64,000 nt of DNA, from NCBI GenBank assembly GCA_033344815.1, contig JAWPMR010000001.1, forward strand, positions 2,280,136 through 2,344,135, in the 5' to 3' direction. Each line of letters starts with the position of its first letter. The stretch's first letter is position 1. This DNA comes from Paracoccaceae bacterium (lineage in GTDB: Bacteria > Pseudomonadota > Alphaproteobacteria > Rhodobacterales > Rhodobacteraceae). This document shows positions 54,641 to 64,000 of the stretch, one piece after another. The translations under genes and the position numbers were made by a program. The notes below the pieces were generated by a model. That model was given only the letters and a program-made list of their open reading frames with translations. It was not told where the DNA came from and ran no database searches.

Positions 54641-55141
54641 ACCTCTTGGAGCCCGCCGAATTGCACGGCGCAAATACATTAGACTCGGATGATGCGCCCT
54701 TGAAGGTTTCTACTTTATCGGTGAACCCGATGAGCTTTTCCCGTCGGTCGCGAGCAATACTTGGAGCTTCATCTGATCGGAACGTTCTGCATCACTTCTA
54801 AAAAATATCCTTTTTCTGAAACACTTTGCGACTAGAGCAATCAATGATGCAACGAGAACGCGCCGTCGCTTGATCGGCCTGTTGATGGGCTCAGGGTCAA
54901 TGCCCCCAGAAAGCTGGGCACAACAGACAGGACGAGATCGCGTGCGAAGTACGCAACTAGAAAGATCGCATCACTCGTCCGGGTGCCAACGCTTAGCTGC
55001 CGCGCTTTGGTGTCATCTTTCGCAGCTTATCGCGATTTTTTTGGCACATTCTGATCGCGACGAGCGGTGAAAACGGCGTGATAGTGTAATTATGTGCCAA
55101 TCCTCTCCCCATCTGATGGGAATTGCAGAAACTTCGCGGGT
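54641..55141. other. Gene-poor stretch, 500 bp
   Basis: No gene recognised. Probably the eroded rest of the IS110 element and flanking debris. Confidence 0.35.
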
Positions 55142-55624
55142 CTAGTTTTGAAAAAAGGGCACAGTTGAAATTGACATTTTGGCGGACCCATCTTGAACCT
55201 CGCGCGCATGCGCAATGTAAATCAGGGTCTTATTTTCCTCATCCAGAATACGTTTGACGTTCAAGGACTTCCACACAATTGATCTACGCTCGGAAAAGAC
55301 GTTTTCGCCCTCGTCCGATCGATCAATATCGCCGATTGATACAGGCCCGGTCTGGCGGCACGCGATCGAAGAGTTGGAGGGGTCTTCAAACCAATCGCCT
55401 TTTTGCAGCCGATCTATGAACCCTCTTTCGAAATAAGCGACATGGCAAGTGACACCGTCGACCAATGGATCGGCAAAGGCCTCAATGATGATATCATTGC
55501 CGAGCCAGTCCACATCGACTTTGCCGACTGTCTCTGCCTTGGCGGCACTGGAGATCAGCGTAACTATGGCAACGAACAAAGCGATCATTCTGCGGATTTC
55601 TGAACGGTATGACATCATTCGCAT
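55142..55624 (-). CDS. creA: CreA family protein (periplasmic, function unknown)
   Basis: 160 residues. The signal peptide ends near AKA-ET. The body is the CreA family from end to end: VDWLGNDIIIEAFADPLVDGV, TCHVAYFERG, DPSNSSIACRQTGP and SAKMSISTVPF. Two cysteines (in TCH and ACR) are conserved and may form a disulfide. The role in the cell is not established. The ATG at 55624 shares a base with the stop of the upstream micro-ORF (TGATG). Confidence 0.93.
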   Translation of the reverse strand: MRMMSYRSEIRRMIALFVAIVTLISSAAKAETVGKVDVDWLGNDIIIEAFADPLVDGVTCHVAYFERGFIDRLQKGDWFEDPSNSSIACRQTGPVSIGDIDRSDEGENVFSERRSIVWKSLNVKRILDEENKTLIYIAHAREVQDGSAKMSISTVPFFQN

Positions 55625-55698
55625 CAACCTAATCCCAGGAATGAAATGATCGCCAAAATCACTACCACCAGACCTATGACGTATATTAATCGATTCAT
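55624..55698 (-). CDS. 24-residue membrane peptide upstream of creA
   Basis: MNRLIYVIGLVVVILAII plus SFLGLG: a single membrane helix with a short basic start. AGGGA ribosome site seven bases upstream of the ATG at 55698. Its stop overlaps the creA start, so it is translationally coupled to creA. I recall similar tiny peptides in Rhodobacteraceae, often annotated as hypothetical. Confidence 0.65.
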   Translation of the reverse strand: MNRLIYVIGLVVVILAIISFLGLG

Positions 55699-56557
55699 GA
55701 CTGTTCCCTTGATGGCCTGCTCTTGGACGCGCCTATTGGCCCGACGGAACACAACGCTCAGGCAAGAAACTGGTTCCAAAGTTTCGCAGCAATAATCCCA
55801 AGCCACATGCACCGTGGTTTCAGCATCGCGTCGGCGGCGTCATCCATGTCAAAATCGCGACGATGTATCTGCCGACTCTCTTGATGGCTCGTCATCAATG
55901 TGACCGCACAACTTTTATGAACAAGACGCTCGATGTCATCATGTTCTGCTGCAGTGAGCCATTCGCTAAGTATGATAGGCGACTTCTGATCTTTGGGCGT
56001 CGATCCAGCGGAGAGTTTCACTGCTCCAATGTATCTTGTCGGCCTACTCACGCGCCACCGTCAGAATGTGGTTGCCCGATGACATGCATCATCCCGTGAC
56101 AAGATGGATCTTCTTTCTCGGGGCCATGTTACCCCGCCTGGGAACCGGTAAACGATATGCGACTTAGCGCAGTTCCTGACGGCCAAGAGGCATCTATCAA
56201 GACGGATGCATCCAAGTCCGCTGCATCATCCTCATCCTTTGGACCACCGGACGACACTTGGCATGACTTTGATGTGCACAAGAAAATACCCTTGAACAAG
56301 GGAGTGTTTGGTGGGCAAACGCATTGGCGATTGATCCAGCTTGGCACGGATGGCTGGTAATCTCACCGGGATAGACGTCGTAACCACGCATCATGCCGAA
56401 GCGTTCCTCGGACAACTAGAATTCCGCGACGCATTCTGGCGTCACCGGGAACTTTCATTGCCTTGGCGAATTTGTCCTGCAACATAGGAGGCGCCGGCAA
56501 TTTTGTTGCTGAGAGCCAAATAGAGACCTTTGAAAACGCGGTGTATAAGGACGAAAG
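55699..56557. other. Gene-poor stretch, 860 bp
   Basis: No confident gene. Minus-strand fragments near 56350-56400 (reading EERFGMMRGYDVYPGEITSH) look like former coding sequence, but I cannot assign a family. The promoter of the MscS gene lies at the right end. Confidence 0.4.
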
Positions 56558-57940
56558 ATGGGTTTGATAAAAGCGGTAGCCAGTGCCACCTTTTTGATGT
56601 GTTGGGTTTTGCTCCTGATGCCGCTCCAGGCTGCCCCCTCATTCGCTCAGTCCACCGCCACCACAGCTGACGCCGAACCCATCGAAACCGAACAACAAGT
56701 TGACATTGAGCCGGTCGCCGCGGATGCCGATATTGCGGGACGGATTGCGCGAATCCTGAATGCTACGGGCTGGTACCAAGGGATCGATGTGGGTGTCGAT
56801 GAAAGCGTCGCCTTTCTTGATGGTGTCGCGCAAACTGAGGCGCATAAGACCTGGGCGCAAAACCTGGCTGCCAAAACAACGGGCGTAGCGGCAGTCGTAA
56901 ATCGCATTCAGGTGAACGACGATGTTGAGTGGTCCTTTGATCCGGCCTTGGTCGAATTGAACCGGCTTGTTCAGGATACTGTCGCCGCGTTGCCCTTGTT
57001 TCTACTAGCGCTTCTGGTGCTGCCTTTAGCCTGGTATGCCGCGAAACTGGTCGCGCGTTTTGTGCGTTGGCTGCTGGGCGCACGTGTTCAAACACCCTTC
57101 CTGCGCTCCATTATATCGCGCATCGTGGCATTCCCGGTTTTCCTAACCGGTCTCTACATTGTATTGCAGGTTGCGGGCCTCACGCAGCTTGCGCTGTCAC
57201 TTTTAGGTGGTGCTGGCGTGATCGGTATCGTCATCGGTTTTGCCTTTCGCGATATTGCCGAAAATTTTCTGGCCAGCCTGATCCTGAGCGTACGCCGACC
57301 GTTTCAGCGGGGCGACTTCATTGAGGTTGCCGGGCTGGCCGGTACCGTCAAGAGCATGACCACACGCAGCACGCTGTTATCCTCGGTGGAAGGCAATCAA
57401 ATACACATTCCGAACGCCACAATTTTTAAGAACGTCATCGAGAATTTTACATCCTCTCCAAGCAGGCGCGGCGATTTCAACGTTGGGATTGGATATGATG
57501 CCACTGTTCCGGATGTTCAGGCCATTATTCTTGATTGCTTGCAGAAACATCACGCGGTCATGTCCGACCCTGAGCCAATGGTGTTGGTTGATGCGCTCGG
57601 CGCGTCGACGGTGAATATTCGCACATATTATTGGTTCAACGGTCATGTAATCTCTGCGATCAAGCTCAAATCAGCCCTGCTCAGGACAGTCAAAACCGCC
57701 TTGATGAATGCAGGTATTTCTCTTCCGGATGAAGCGCGCGAGGTAATTTTCCCGCAGGGCGTCCACGTGATCACCGGGGCCGAGCAAGAAGCCCCGACAC
57801 TGACCAAGGACACTGCCGCCCGCCCGCCAGTAGAAGAACCCGATGCAACCGATGCGGAGGGCGATTTGCTGACAGAGAACACACCAGATGAAGAGGGATC
57901 TGATGTAGAACAAAAAAGTGATCTCTTGGGATCCAGCTAG
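56558..57940 (+). CDS. MscS-family mechanosensitive channel with N-terminal BON domain
   Basis: 460 residues. The signal peptide ends near SFA-QS at residue 30. A BON-like domain (about 55-118, ARILNATGWYQGIDVGVDES) probably lies in the periplasm, with membrane segments at about 140-165 and 180-215. The pore helix and MscS beta domain follow: LLGGAGVIGIVIGFAFRDIAENF (about 213-235) and VRRPFQRGDFIEV. The C-terminal tail is acidic. It opens under membrane tension in hypo-osmotic shock. ATG at 56558 has GAAAG upstream. Confidence 0.92.
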   Translation: MGLIKAVASATFLMCWVLLLMPLQAAPSFAQSTATTADAEPIETEQQVDIEPVAADADIAGRIARILNATGWYQGIDVGVDESVAFLDGVAQTEAHKTWAQNLAAKTTGVAAVVNRIQVNDDVEWSFDPALVELNRLVQDTVAALPLFLLALLVLPLAWYAAKLVARFVRWLLGARVQTPFLRSIISRIVAFPVFLTGLYIVLQVAGLTQLALSLLGGAGVIGIVIGFAFRDIAENFLASLILSVRRPFQRGDFIEVAGLAGTVKSMTTRSTLLSSVEGNQIHIPNATIFKNVIENFTSSPSRRGDFNVGIGYDATVPDVQAIILDCLQKHHAVMSDPEPMVLVDALGASTVNIRTYYWFNGHVISAIKLKSALLRTVKTALMNAGISLPDEAREVIFPQGVHVITGAEQEAPTLTKDTAARPPVEEPDATDAEGDLLTENTPDEEGSDVEQKSDLLGSS

Positions 57941-58213
57941 TCTTCATTCGTGGAGAACGCCGATCTGCCTCGTTGGGGGCAAAACACACTATGTTACCAC
58001 TTTCAGTGCCGGACATCGTTGCCGTGAAGTATATCAAAATCACAGGCTCCCTCCGGATGCTTTATCGCTTTTTTTGAAAATTGCGCGGCATCAATCAAAG
58101 TACACTGCAGCAAAAAGCAAAGTTTTTGCCTTGCAGTTTCAGGGCGGGAATTCCGTGCCAAAAAGAACGATGGTCGCACAGCCTGCAACTCAGGGCTTAT
58201 ACTGCAAACTGTC

Positions 58214-61200
58214 CTATAAAATGAAATCGCTACTCAGGTAGTCACTTGCCGTAATCCCTGATCCATCATTGATCCGAATTGCGAATTCTATGGTCGTGTC
58301 ATTATCAGTATTCCCGAACACCCGCGTTTGACCGCCTGCATTTTGCACCCACAAACCCCCGGCACCAAAATTCAACCCAACCGTGTTGGAAACATTGCCA
58401 AGGAAGGTAAAGGACTGGTTGCCACCGGACATAGAGTTTGCGTCAATACCCGACACGTCGATGACGTCACCGCCTGCGTTACCGACACCTTCGATCCCGT
58501 CAATGATATCGGCAAGGGCCAAAGTCGACGCGCTGACGCTTCCAAAGACAAACGTATCAGCCTGCGCATTGCCGCGCAGAATGTCCATGCCAAAACCGCC
58601 CACCAGAATGTCTTTGCCGTTGCCACCGACCAAAATGTCATTTCCGGCACCGCCATCGAGGAAATCAAACCCATCGCCACCGCGCAGGATATCATTCCCA
58701 TTCTCTCCAAAAAGTTCATCGGCCTGCGCGTTGCCTTCCAGCGTGTCATTGCCGTCGCCGCCCTGCAGAAAGTCTTCTCCGGCCGAACCAAACATCAGAT
58801 CATCATTGCTGCCACCATCCATGACATCGTCACCGCCACCGCCGCGCATGATGTCATTGCCGTTGTCACCGAACAGGATATCTTCGCCGATTTCCCCGAT
58901 GATCAAGTCATTGCCAGACCCGCCCGAAATGAAGTCATTGCCGCCACTGCCATTGAGCGTGTCATTCCCGGCGTCTCCTGCGATATTATCAGTACCGTCG
59001 CCACCATAGGCCGCATCATCGCCATCGCCGCCCTCCAGAAAATCATCGCCTTCCGCACCTCGAAGGATGTCATTTCCCAAACCCCCGACAATCCCGTCAT
59101 CCCCGGTCAACCCAACAAGTAGGTCGTTGCCAATACCTCCGACGATATCATCCGCGCCAGCGCCGCCGAAAATCCTGTCAGCGCCGCCACCGCCATCAAG
59201 AAAATCATTCCCCTCACCTCCGTTCAGGGTATCATTGCCATTGCCACCCTGAAGGGAGTCGTCACCCGCATAACCCAGAATTTGGTCATTCCCACCGCGT
59301 CCCGACATGACGTTGTTTTGAGCAGTGCCAAACAATGTGTCGCTGCCATTTCCGGAGACGATGTTTTCAAAGTTAGAGAACAATTCGCCCACGATGCTGG
59401 TCAAGCCTGTGGCCAGGTTAACAGTGTAACTAAAGCCAAAAAGCGTCGTATTGAGGGTATCAATCCCACTGCCCCCATCAAGAAGTTCGGCAGCGCCCAG
59501 ACCCGCAAAAATCGTATCATTGCCTGCTTCTCCAAACACCGTATCTTCACCCGACGATGTGATCGTGTCATTGCCGCTCCCAGCAAAGATCTGGTCTGCA
59601 CCGCTGAAATTTGTCGATGTGATCACATCGTTTCCAGCGCCGGCTTCAATAGTGTCATTGCCGCCACCGGCATTAATGATATCGTTTCCCGCGCCCGCAA
59701 GAATGGTATCGTTGCCATTGCCCGCATTGATCGTATCAGCCCCATTCCCGGTCTCGATAACGTTCGCCCCCGCCGTTCCGGTAACTGTATCATTGCCGCT
59801 GCCCAATACTATGTTTTCGAAATCCGTGAAGACTTCCACCGGGAAGTTTGTATCTCCGGTTGCAAGGTTCACATTTTGATCGGTGGTTGTGGTGCTCATG
59901 TTCAGCGTATCAACACCGGTGCCGCCGCTTAATTGTCGCAAACCGACAACCGGGCTTGCTCCGGAGTAATGGATCGTGTCATTGCCGCCACCGCCAAAGT
60001 AACGACCAAAACTCGCTGTGAAAATCGTGTCATCGCCGTCTTGACCCAATACAATGCTATCGTCGGGGCCTGCCAGAACGGTCGATCCAGCAACGCCGGT
60101 TGTGACGGATCTCGACACCAGAAAGTTCTCCGTTACAACCATGTAGTCGTCCGGATCAATCGTCGACGGGCGGGGATCCCAGATAGAGGCGAATATCTCA
60201 CCAAGATCGCCTTGCCATGTGAACAATATACGCCCATCACTGGCCAGGCCGACATCTATATTTGTCGTGTTGGCATTTTCCACAGTGAACCGTGCACCAT
60301 CAGGCGTCCCGTCCGCATTGAAACGCCGTGCAAACAAGTTGCTGTTGGTATCATCATCCCAAGCTATGACATAGCCACCGTCGGTCAGCGCCACTACCGC
60401 TGCTTCATTCTGATTGTTGGGCCCAGAGGCAACGATGACCTGTCCCTGAAAAACACCTGTGTTTGAATAGGTTCTGGCAAACACATCGTTGTTGTTGGTC
60501 GTGTAGGTCACAACGAATCCGCCACCGGCCAAACTTGTGACCGCAGGATCTGTGGCGTTACCGGCCACGGCGCTGGCGACAACGCCAGCTATCCCCGCAG
60601 GGGTACGAATGACGAATTCGATGCCTTCAACACCAGCATCTGTCTCTTCGTAAACAGTTACGAAATTGCCATTGGTGAGTACCGCTACGTCACCCAAACG
60701 ATCAGGATCCGCGCTGTTTTGTGCGGAAGCGAATTGCGCTCCCAGTAGTCCATCTTGGTCAATCACCCTGGCATTGATGTCCGTATCTGTGCCATCATTG
60801 TCATGAAAGTTGACATAGACATCATCGTTGGACGCAATCAGATTTGCTGAAATTTGAGGGTTGCGCAGATCGTCTTCAGCAGTGGTTTCTGTCGCTATCG
60901 TCGCGCTGTCAATTTGGAATCCAGCAAGGTTGAAACGCTCATAGCGTATGGCAGAGGCATTGGCGGAATCAATATCGTCATCGACATACGCGATCGCGAA
61001 TCCATCATGCGTTGCCGTCAGATCAAAGTCGCGTTCGTTATCTACAAAAAAACTGCTGTTCAATCGGAATGGGTCACCCGAAGCCTCGCCGGTAGCGCTG
61101 TATCTCTGCGCGATGATGTCTGTTCCTGCTGCTGTCCCGATAGCTCCCAAGACACCTTCTTGCCACACTACGACAATGGTCCCGTTCGCAAGCCCTACTA

Positions 61201-61282
61201 TTTTCGGTTGTGTCTGCCCGCCTGTTGTCGCCGATCCTGTATTTACCTGAAATGGACTTAGCCATTCTGTGGGCGCCGGCAT
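58214..61282 (-). CDS. RTX calcium-binding secreted protein
   Basis: 1022 residues. The N-terminal half (about 1-400) is a run of beta-rich repeats with the recurring pattern NGTIVVVWQE and QRYSATGEASGDPF, typical of extracellular repeat proteins. From about 430 to 960 there are roughly three dozen GGxGxDxxx nonapeptides in blocks that bind calcium. The last ~60 residues form a hydrophobic/acidic type I secretion tail. Start taken at ATG 61282 (AAGGAA upstream, MPAPTEWLSPF). No enzymatic domain is seen, and no HlyB/HlyD-like genes lie in the window. Confidence 0.9.
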   Translation of the reverse strand: MPAPTEWLSPFQVNTGSATTGGQTQPKIVGLANGTIVVVWQEGVLGAIGTAAGTDIIAQRYSATGEASGDPFRLNSSFFVDNERDFDLTATHDGFAIAYVDDDIDSANASAIRYERFNLAGFQIDSATIATETTAEDDLRNPQISANLIASNDDVYVNFHDNDGTDTDINARVIDQDGLLGAQFASAQNSADPDRLGDVAVLTNGNFVTVYEETDAGVEGIEFVIRTPAGIAGVVASAVAGNATDPAVTSLAGGGFVVTYTTNNNDVFARTYSNTGVFQGQVIVASGPNNQNEAAVVALTDGGYVIAWDDDTNSNLFARRFNADGTPDGARFTVENANTTNIDVGLASDGRILFTWQGDLGEIFASIWDPRPSTIDPDDYMVVTENFLVSRSVTTGVAGSTVLAGPDDSIVLGQDGDDTIFTASFGRYFGGGGNDTIHYSGASPVVGLRQLSGGTGVDTLNMSTTTTDQNVNLATGDTNFPVEVFTDFENIVLGSGNDTVTGTAGANVIETGNGADTINAGNGNDTILAGAGNDIINAGGGNDTIEAGAGNDVITSTNFSGADQIFAGSGNDTITSSGEDTVFGEAGNDTIFAGLGAAELLDGGSGIDTLNTTLFGFSYTVNLATGLTSIVGELFSNFENIVSGNGSDTLFGTAQNNVMSGRGGNDQILGYAGDDSLQGGNGNDTLNGGEGNDFLDGGGGADRIFGGAGADDIVGGIGNDLLVGLTGDDGIVGGLGNDILRGAEGDDFLEGGDGDDAAYGGDGTDNIAGDAGNDTLNGSGGNDFISGGSGNDLIIGEIGEDILFGDNGNDIMRGGGGDDVMDGGSNDDLMFGSAGEDFLQGGDGNDTLEGNAQADELFGENGNDILRGGDGFDFLDGGAGNDILVGGNGKDILVGGFGMDILRGNAQADTFVFGSVSASTLALADIIDGIEGVGNAGGDVIDVSGIDANSMSGGNQSFTFLGNVSNTVGLNFGAGGLWVQNAGGQTRVFGNTDNDTTIEFAIRINDGSGITASDYLSSDFIL

Positions 61283-61844
61283 AAAAAATTCCTTGGTTGT
61301 TAATAAATGCAGTGTGGTCCTATTCCATTGCATTGGTCAACAACGCCGAAAGAAACTGTCTCAAAATATGGGCGTTTTGCGCTCCCGGATCGTAGAAACT
61401 TGATGCCGCCAAGCGGATAGTTATCGTGAAGCAAGAGACTTAAACTTTGCCTCAATTTAAAAGGTAGTATGGAAAGCAACTGAGTCTTTCATGTCCCGCT
61501 TGCATTGAGCCGGTGAGATGTTGGTTTTTCACCTCTGTGCGTTTTGAGTGCTGTGTCTTGTGCCAGGGTAAAAAGACTAAAAAGCCGATACCCCTAGTGA
61601 CAATTCAAAATTAAAATCTGTGGCGACCACAGTGCCCCACGGTGGTGACCAGAAGAGCGCAGCAGCAGGTGATCAAACCATTTGCAACAGACCTGTCGAA
61701 AAGAAAACATCAAGCGCTCAATGCGAAATGACGTTGTCACTCGATCTGTGCGATTAGATAACAAAGGCCAGCTCCGGGAGAACTCAGCCGAAGGTAAACA
61801 GATGCAAGTGGACTCTCAGCCTAATTGAAAATGCTGTTTGCGGT
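61283..61844. other. Gene-poor stretch, 560 bp
   Basis: Between two minus-strand genes; holds the promoter of the RTX gene. No gene or repeat recognised. Confidence 0.4.
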
Positions 61845-63317
61845 TCAACTGGCGCGGTTCTGCAAGCCCGCGTTGGTCTTTGACTGGCTACGTTTGGCGT
61901 TGTCCGTAGAGGTCAAGTTGTGCGAGTCCAACGCATCAGGCGACAAATCCAATGCCCGTTTCAACCATCCGGTTGCTTTGACGGCATCGGCTGTGCGAGA
62001 CGTTGTTTCATCTACAGACAGACTTAATTGTGACGAGTCATGCTGCGCTGTGATTCTCAAACGATTCTGAAGCGTTACAGATTTTGGACGGTCCAATAAG
62101 AAAGCCGTCCGGCCCCAATGACCGTCGGAGTGCAACCCATTTGTCAACAAGACATCTGAGGCTAGTTGCATTTCGAAGCTCACAAACACAGCGTGAGCCG
62201 TACCTGCAACGGAACAGAAGAGGTCTTCTGTCGCACGCGCTGGTTTTACATTCGGTTTGGCGAAATCAAATTGAAATAGCTCCGATGCTGGTCCCAAAGG
62301 ATTGAGGCCAAGCGCCGCAAAATCATTTGGCGTAATTTGCGCGATCTTTGAGAAGCGATGAAAAGCTCTGAGATCAAAACCTTCCGCCTCTCCCGGCCGC
62401 CACAGATCAAGCAGTTTTTCACTTTCAACGAGTTGGGCCTTTAGTGTCCCATGTTCAGGGACGGTGCGCGCCTGGGGTTTGGCAAGCATGAACATTGCAT
62501 GCGTGAGTGTCGCCAACGCCCCTTCGCCGAGCAAGACGGTGTCCACGATTTCTGAGATTACGACATCAGCAGGTTCCGGAATGTCCACACCGACGACCAG
62601 ATTGTGCGACGATTTCGGGATAACCGTAATGCGGTCGCTGAGCCCGTTGTCTTCAATGACCTGGATTGCTGCTTGTGCTATCAAGGGTTGCTGCTCGCAA
62701 GTATATACGTGTTTCGCACCGGCCTGAGCCGCCAACATAGCTGTCAAACCCGCACCACAACCGATATCGAGCACAATGTCTCCATGTTGCACTTTCGCCT
62801 CGATGGCCTTGGCATATGCGCTGTTGCGAGCCGTGTCTGCCAGCATTGGAAAGTGCCAGCGGGGAACAAACATTTGATGAAGCCGTTCCTGCAGTATCTG
62901 TGCGTCGTGGTGCTGGGGAACTAAGCTAAGGGCTTGCGAGAGAACCTCTGACGTCCGAATACCGCCATCCGTCAGGGGTTCAAGTTTGGCAATACCGACG
63001 AGGTTTTCCGCTTCTTGCGCGCTCTGCTGATCGCTTTCTTGTTTCATTCGCAAAGGATCAGTTGAAATATTCTTAGCCAATTTTGGTTCCTCGTCAGAAA
63101 TGAAAGCTGCCGAATTTGCGTATGCATCAAAAGCATCTAAGAATGGTAAAGGGAAAACGGCGACTTCGCGCTGCGTTGCCTGACTAGTTTGCACGGCTTT
63201 TCGCCCGAGCGCATTACAAACAGGAATTGAACAGAGCTCGCTAACGCATGCATTAGCCTGGCATTTGGGACCTGAAAAGCGGGAATTGTTCTGGGAAGAA
63301 AGCTGTTCAAGAGACAT
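61845..63317 (-). CDS. Protein arginine methyltransferase-like protein (PRMT7/PRMT9 type) with TPR-like segments
   Basis: About 490 residues from the ATG at 63317 (the frame stays open to 63482; a shorter start at 63047 is also possible). Motif I, VLDIGCGAGLTAML, binds S-adenosylmethionine, and YTCEQQP follows. The double-E loop reads SEIVDTVLLGEG, and VPEHGTLKAQLVES matches the same class. RWHFPMLADTARNSAY before motif I is the PRMT YF-type region. A TPR-like helix pair precedes it, and another may end the protein (GWLKRALDLSPDA). Bacterial PRMTs are uncommon. Targets are unknown. Confidence 0.82.
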   Translation of the reverse strand: MSLEQLSSQNNSRFSGPKCQANACVSELCSIPVCNALGRKAVQTSQATQREVAVFPLPFLDAFDAYANSAAFISDEEPKLAKNISTDPLRMKQESDQQSAQEAENLVGIAKLEPLTDGGIRTSEVLSQALSLVPQHHDAQILQERLHQMFVPRWHFPMLADTARNSAYAKAIEAKVQHGDIVLDIGCGAGLTAMLAAQAGAKHVYTCEQQPLIAQAAIQVIEDNGLSDRITVIPKSSHNLVVGVDIPEPADVVISEIVDTVLLGEGALATLTHAMFMLAKPQARTVPEHGTLKAQLVESEKLLDLWRPGEAEGFDLRAFHRFSKIAQITPNDFAALGLNPLGPASELFQFDFAKPNVKPARATEDLFCSVAGTAHAVFVSFEMQLASDVLLTNGLHSDGHWGRTAFLLDRPKSVTLQNRLRITAQHDSSQLSLSVDETTSRTADAVKATGWLKRALDLSPDALDSHNLTSTDNAKRSQSKTNAGLQNRAS

Positions 63318-64000
63318 CGCTTCTTTCGTGTGGTCATTCCATGCGCAGCCCAGATGCAAATGCGATATCTGCTGTCTTGCCAGAATGCGCAGATTTTCTA
63401 GCGGGGCATGGACGTGGATCGCGCGACCGTGTTTCTTCGGGCGCAGAAGTTTGACACGGAACTCGCAAAGAGAACGGAACATCCCTAGATCGCACCAGCC
63501 AGAACAGAAATGCCCCTCTCACCAGATTGTATCGCAATCGCCTGCCGAGCAGGGGATGAGACCTAAATAAGTGATGTAGCCGTTTCTCATCGCTGCGGTC
63601 GGCAACTGCCGATACCGAAGCCAAGCCAATGTTGCCAATGGGCATTTGGTGGATTTTCGTTTGACAGCCCGACAGGATGCAAAGGCTGCCAAAGCCGTTT
63701 TGAACACATCCGCCTTCACAGGCCACTCTCTTTATGCACGGACAAAGCGCCTGGGTATCGCGAGGCAATCGGAAAGATCAACCATCCGACCCACATTTTG
63801 ACCCCATTGCGCCTATTGACGAGACGTATCGAAAGAACGGCATCTAGAGCGGCCATGCCGCCACAAAAAGGCTGATCGGTGACTAGCAGAGCGTCATCAC
63901 TGAGGTCTGCAATGGTAACCAAACATGGGGTGACCCCCCAGAAGACTCAAAAACAGACCCATTCAGACGCAACAGCCGAGCTTGCGGGGCGAGATCGCAT
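63318..64000. other. Unassigned stretch at the window's end, 680 bp
   Basis: Overlapping minus-strand frames exist but none shows a known motif or a ribosome site. Part may be an N-terminal extension of the methyltransferase gene; the rest may be debris or belong to a gene beyond the window. Confidence 0.35.

Noticed and set aside
55758-56051. 97-residue minus-strand frame upstream of the creA micro-ORF
   Set aside because: GTG start without ribosome site and no recognisable domain; not enough to call a gene.
63334-63922. Overlapping minus-strand frames near the right edge
   Set aside because: No motif, no ribosome site, and mutually overlapping; left unassigned.

Overview
The window reads as chromosomal DNA of a marine alphaproteobacterium of the Roseobacter group (Rhodobacteraceae). 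This is judged from protein resemblance and gene content: a TRAP transporter, several Tat/Sec-dependent ABC importers, a DddQ-type cupin, and very large RTX and cadherin-like secreted proteins. It is inferred from recognition, not from a database search. About 44 genes are supportable. Several gene-poor stretches of 0.4 to 1 kb hold decayed genes and IS remnants.

Layout. 1-8.7 kb is core and regulatory: the 3' part of leuB, an EamA permease, a GGDEF-EAL protein, tRNA-Arg(CCT), a LacI/GntR-type regulator overlapping a YcaQ-type glycosylase gene, and a MarR-like regulator. 8.7-15.3 kb is one compact operon: a TRAP transporter (P, Q, M subunits), a BASS-like permease and pxpB-pxpC-pxpA, which points to 5-oxoproline (pyroglutamate) uptake and hydrolysis. 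15.3-16.6 kb is a WD40-cytochrome c fusion. 17.4-29.9 kb is a two-armed catabolic locus. Leftward run an ABC sugar importer, a PfkB kinase and two unknown genes; rightward run a SAF-domain dehydrogenase, E1 alpha, E1 beta, an AcoC-type E2-hydrolase and a SorC regulator. 30.9-34.4 kb holds a GT39-like membrane glycosyltransferase and two broken exopolysaccharide genes, a polysaccharide deacetylase and a sugar transferase with in-frame stops. 34.5-37.7 kb is an unfamiliar set: a large membrane protein, a periplasmic solute-binding protein and a tiny secreted peptide. 38.3-42.3 kb is a secreted metzincin protease with duplicated C-terminal modules, followed by a frameshifted IS3 transposase. 44.2-53.9 kb is a second catabolic locus: an enolase-superfamily enzyme, a GMC oxidoreductase, a spermidine/putrescine-type ABC importer, a DAO-type oxidoreductase, a LysR regulator and a DddQ-like cupin. 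54-64 kb holds an IS110 remnant, creA with a 24-residue membrane peptide, an MscS channel with a BON domain, an RTX protein and a PRMT7-like methyltransferase.

The candidates for undescribed biology are the 17.4-29.9 kb pathway, whose substrate I cannot name but whose AcoABC-like complex beside a sugar importer suggests thiolytic cleavage of an acetoin-like sugar; the membrane protein/binding protein/peptide set at 34.5-37.7 kb; and the bacterial PRMT7-like protein. Assignments rest on motifs read by eye.
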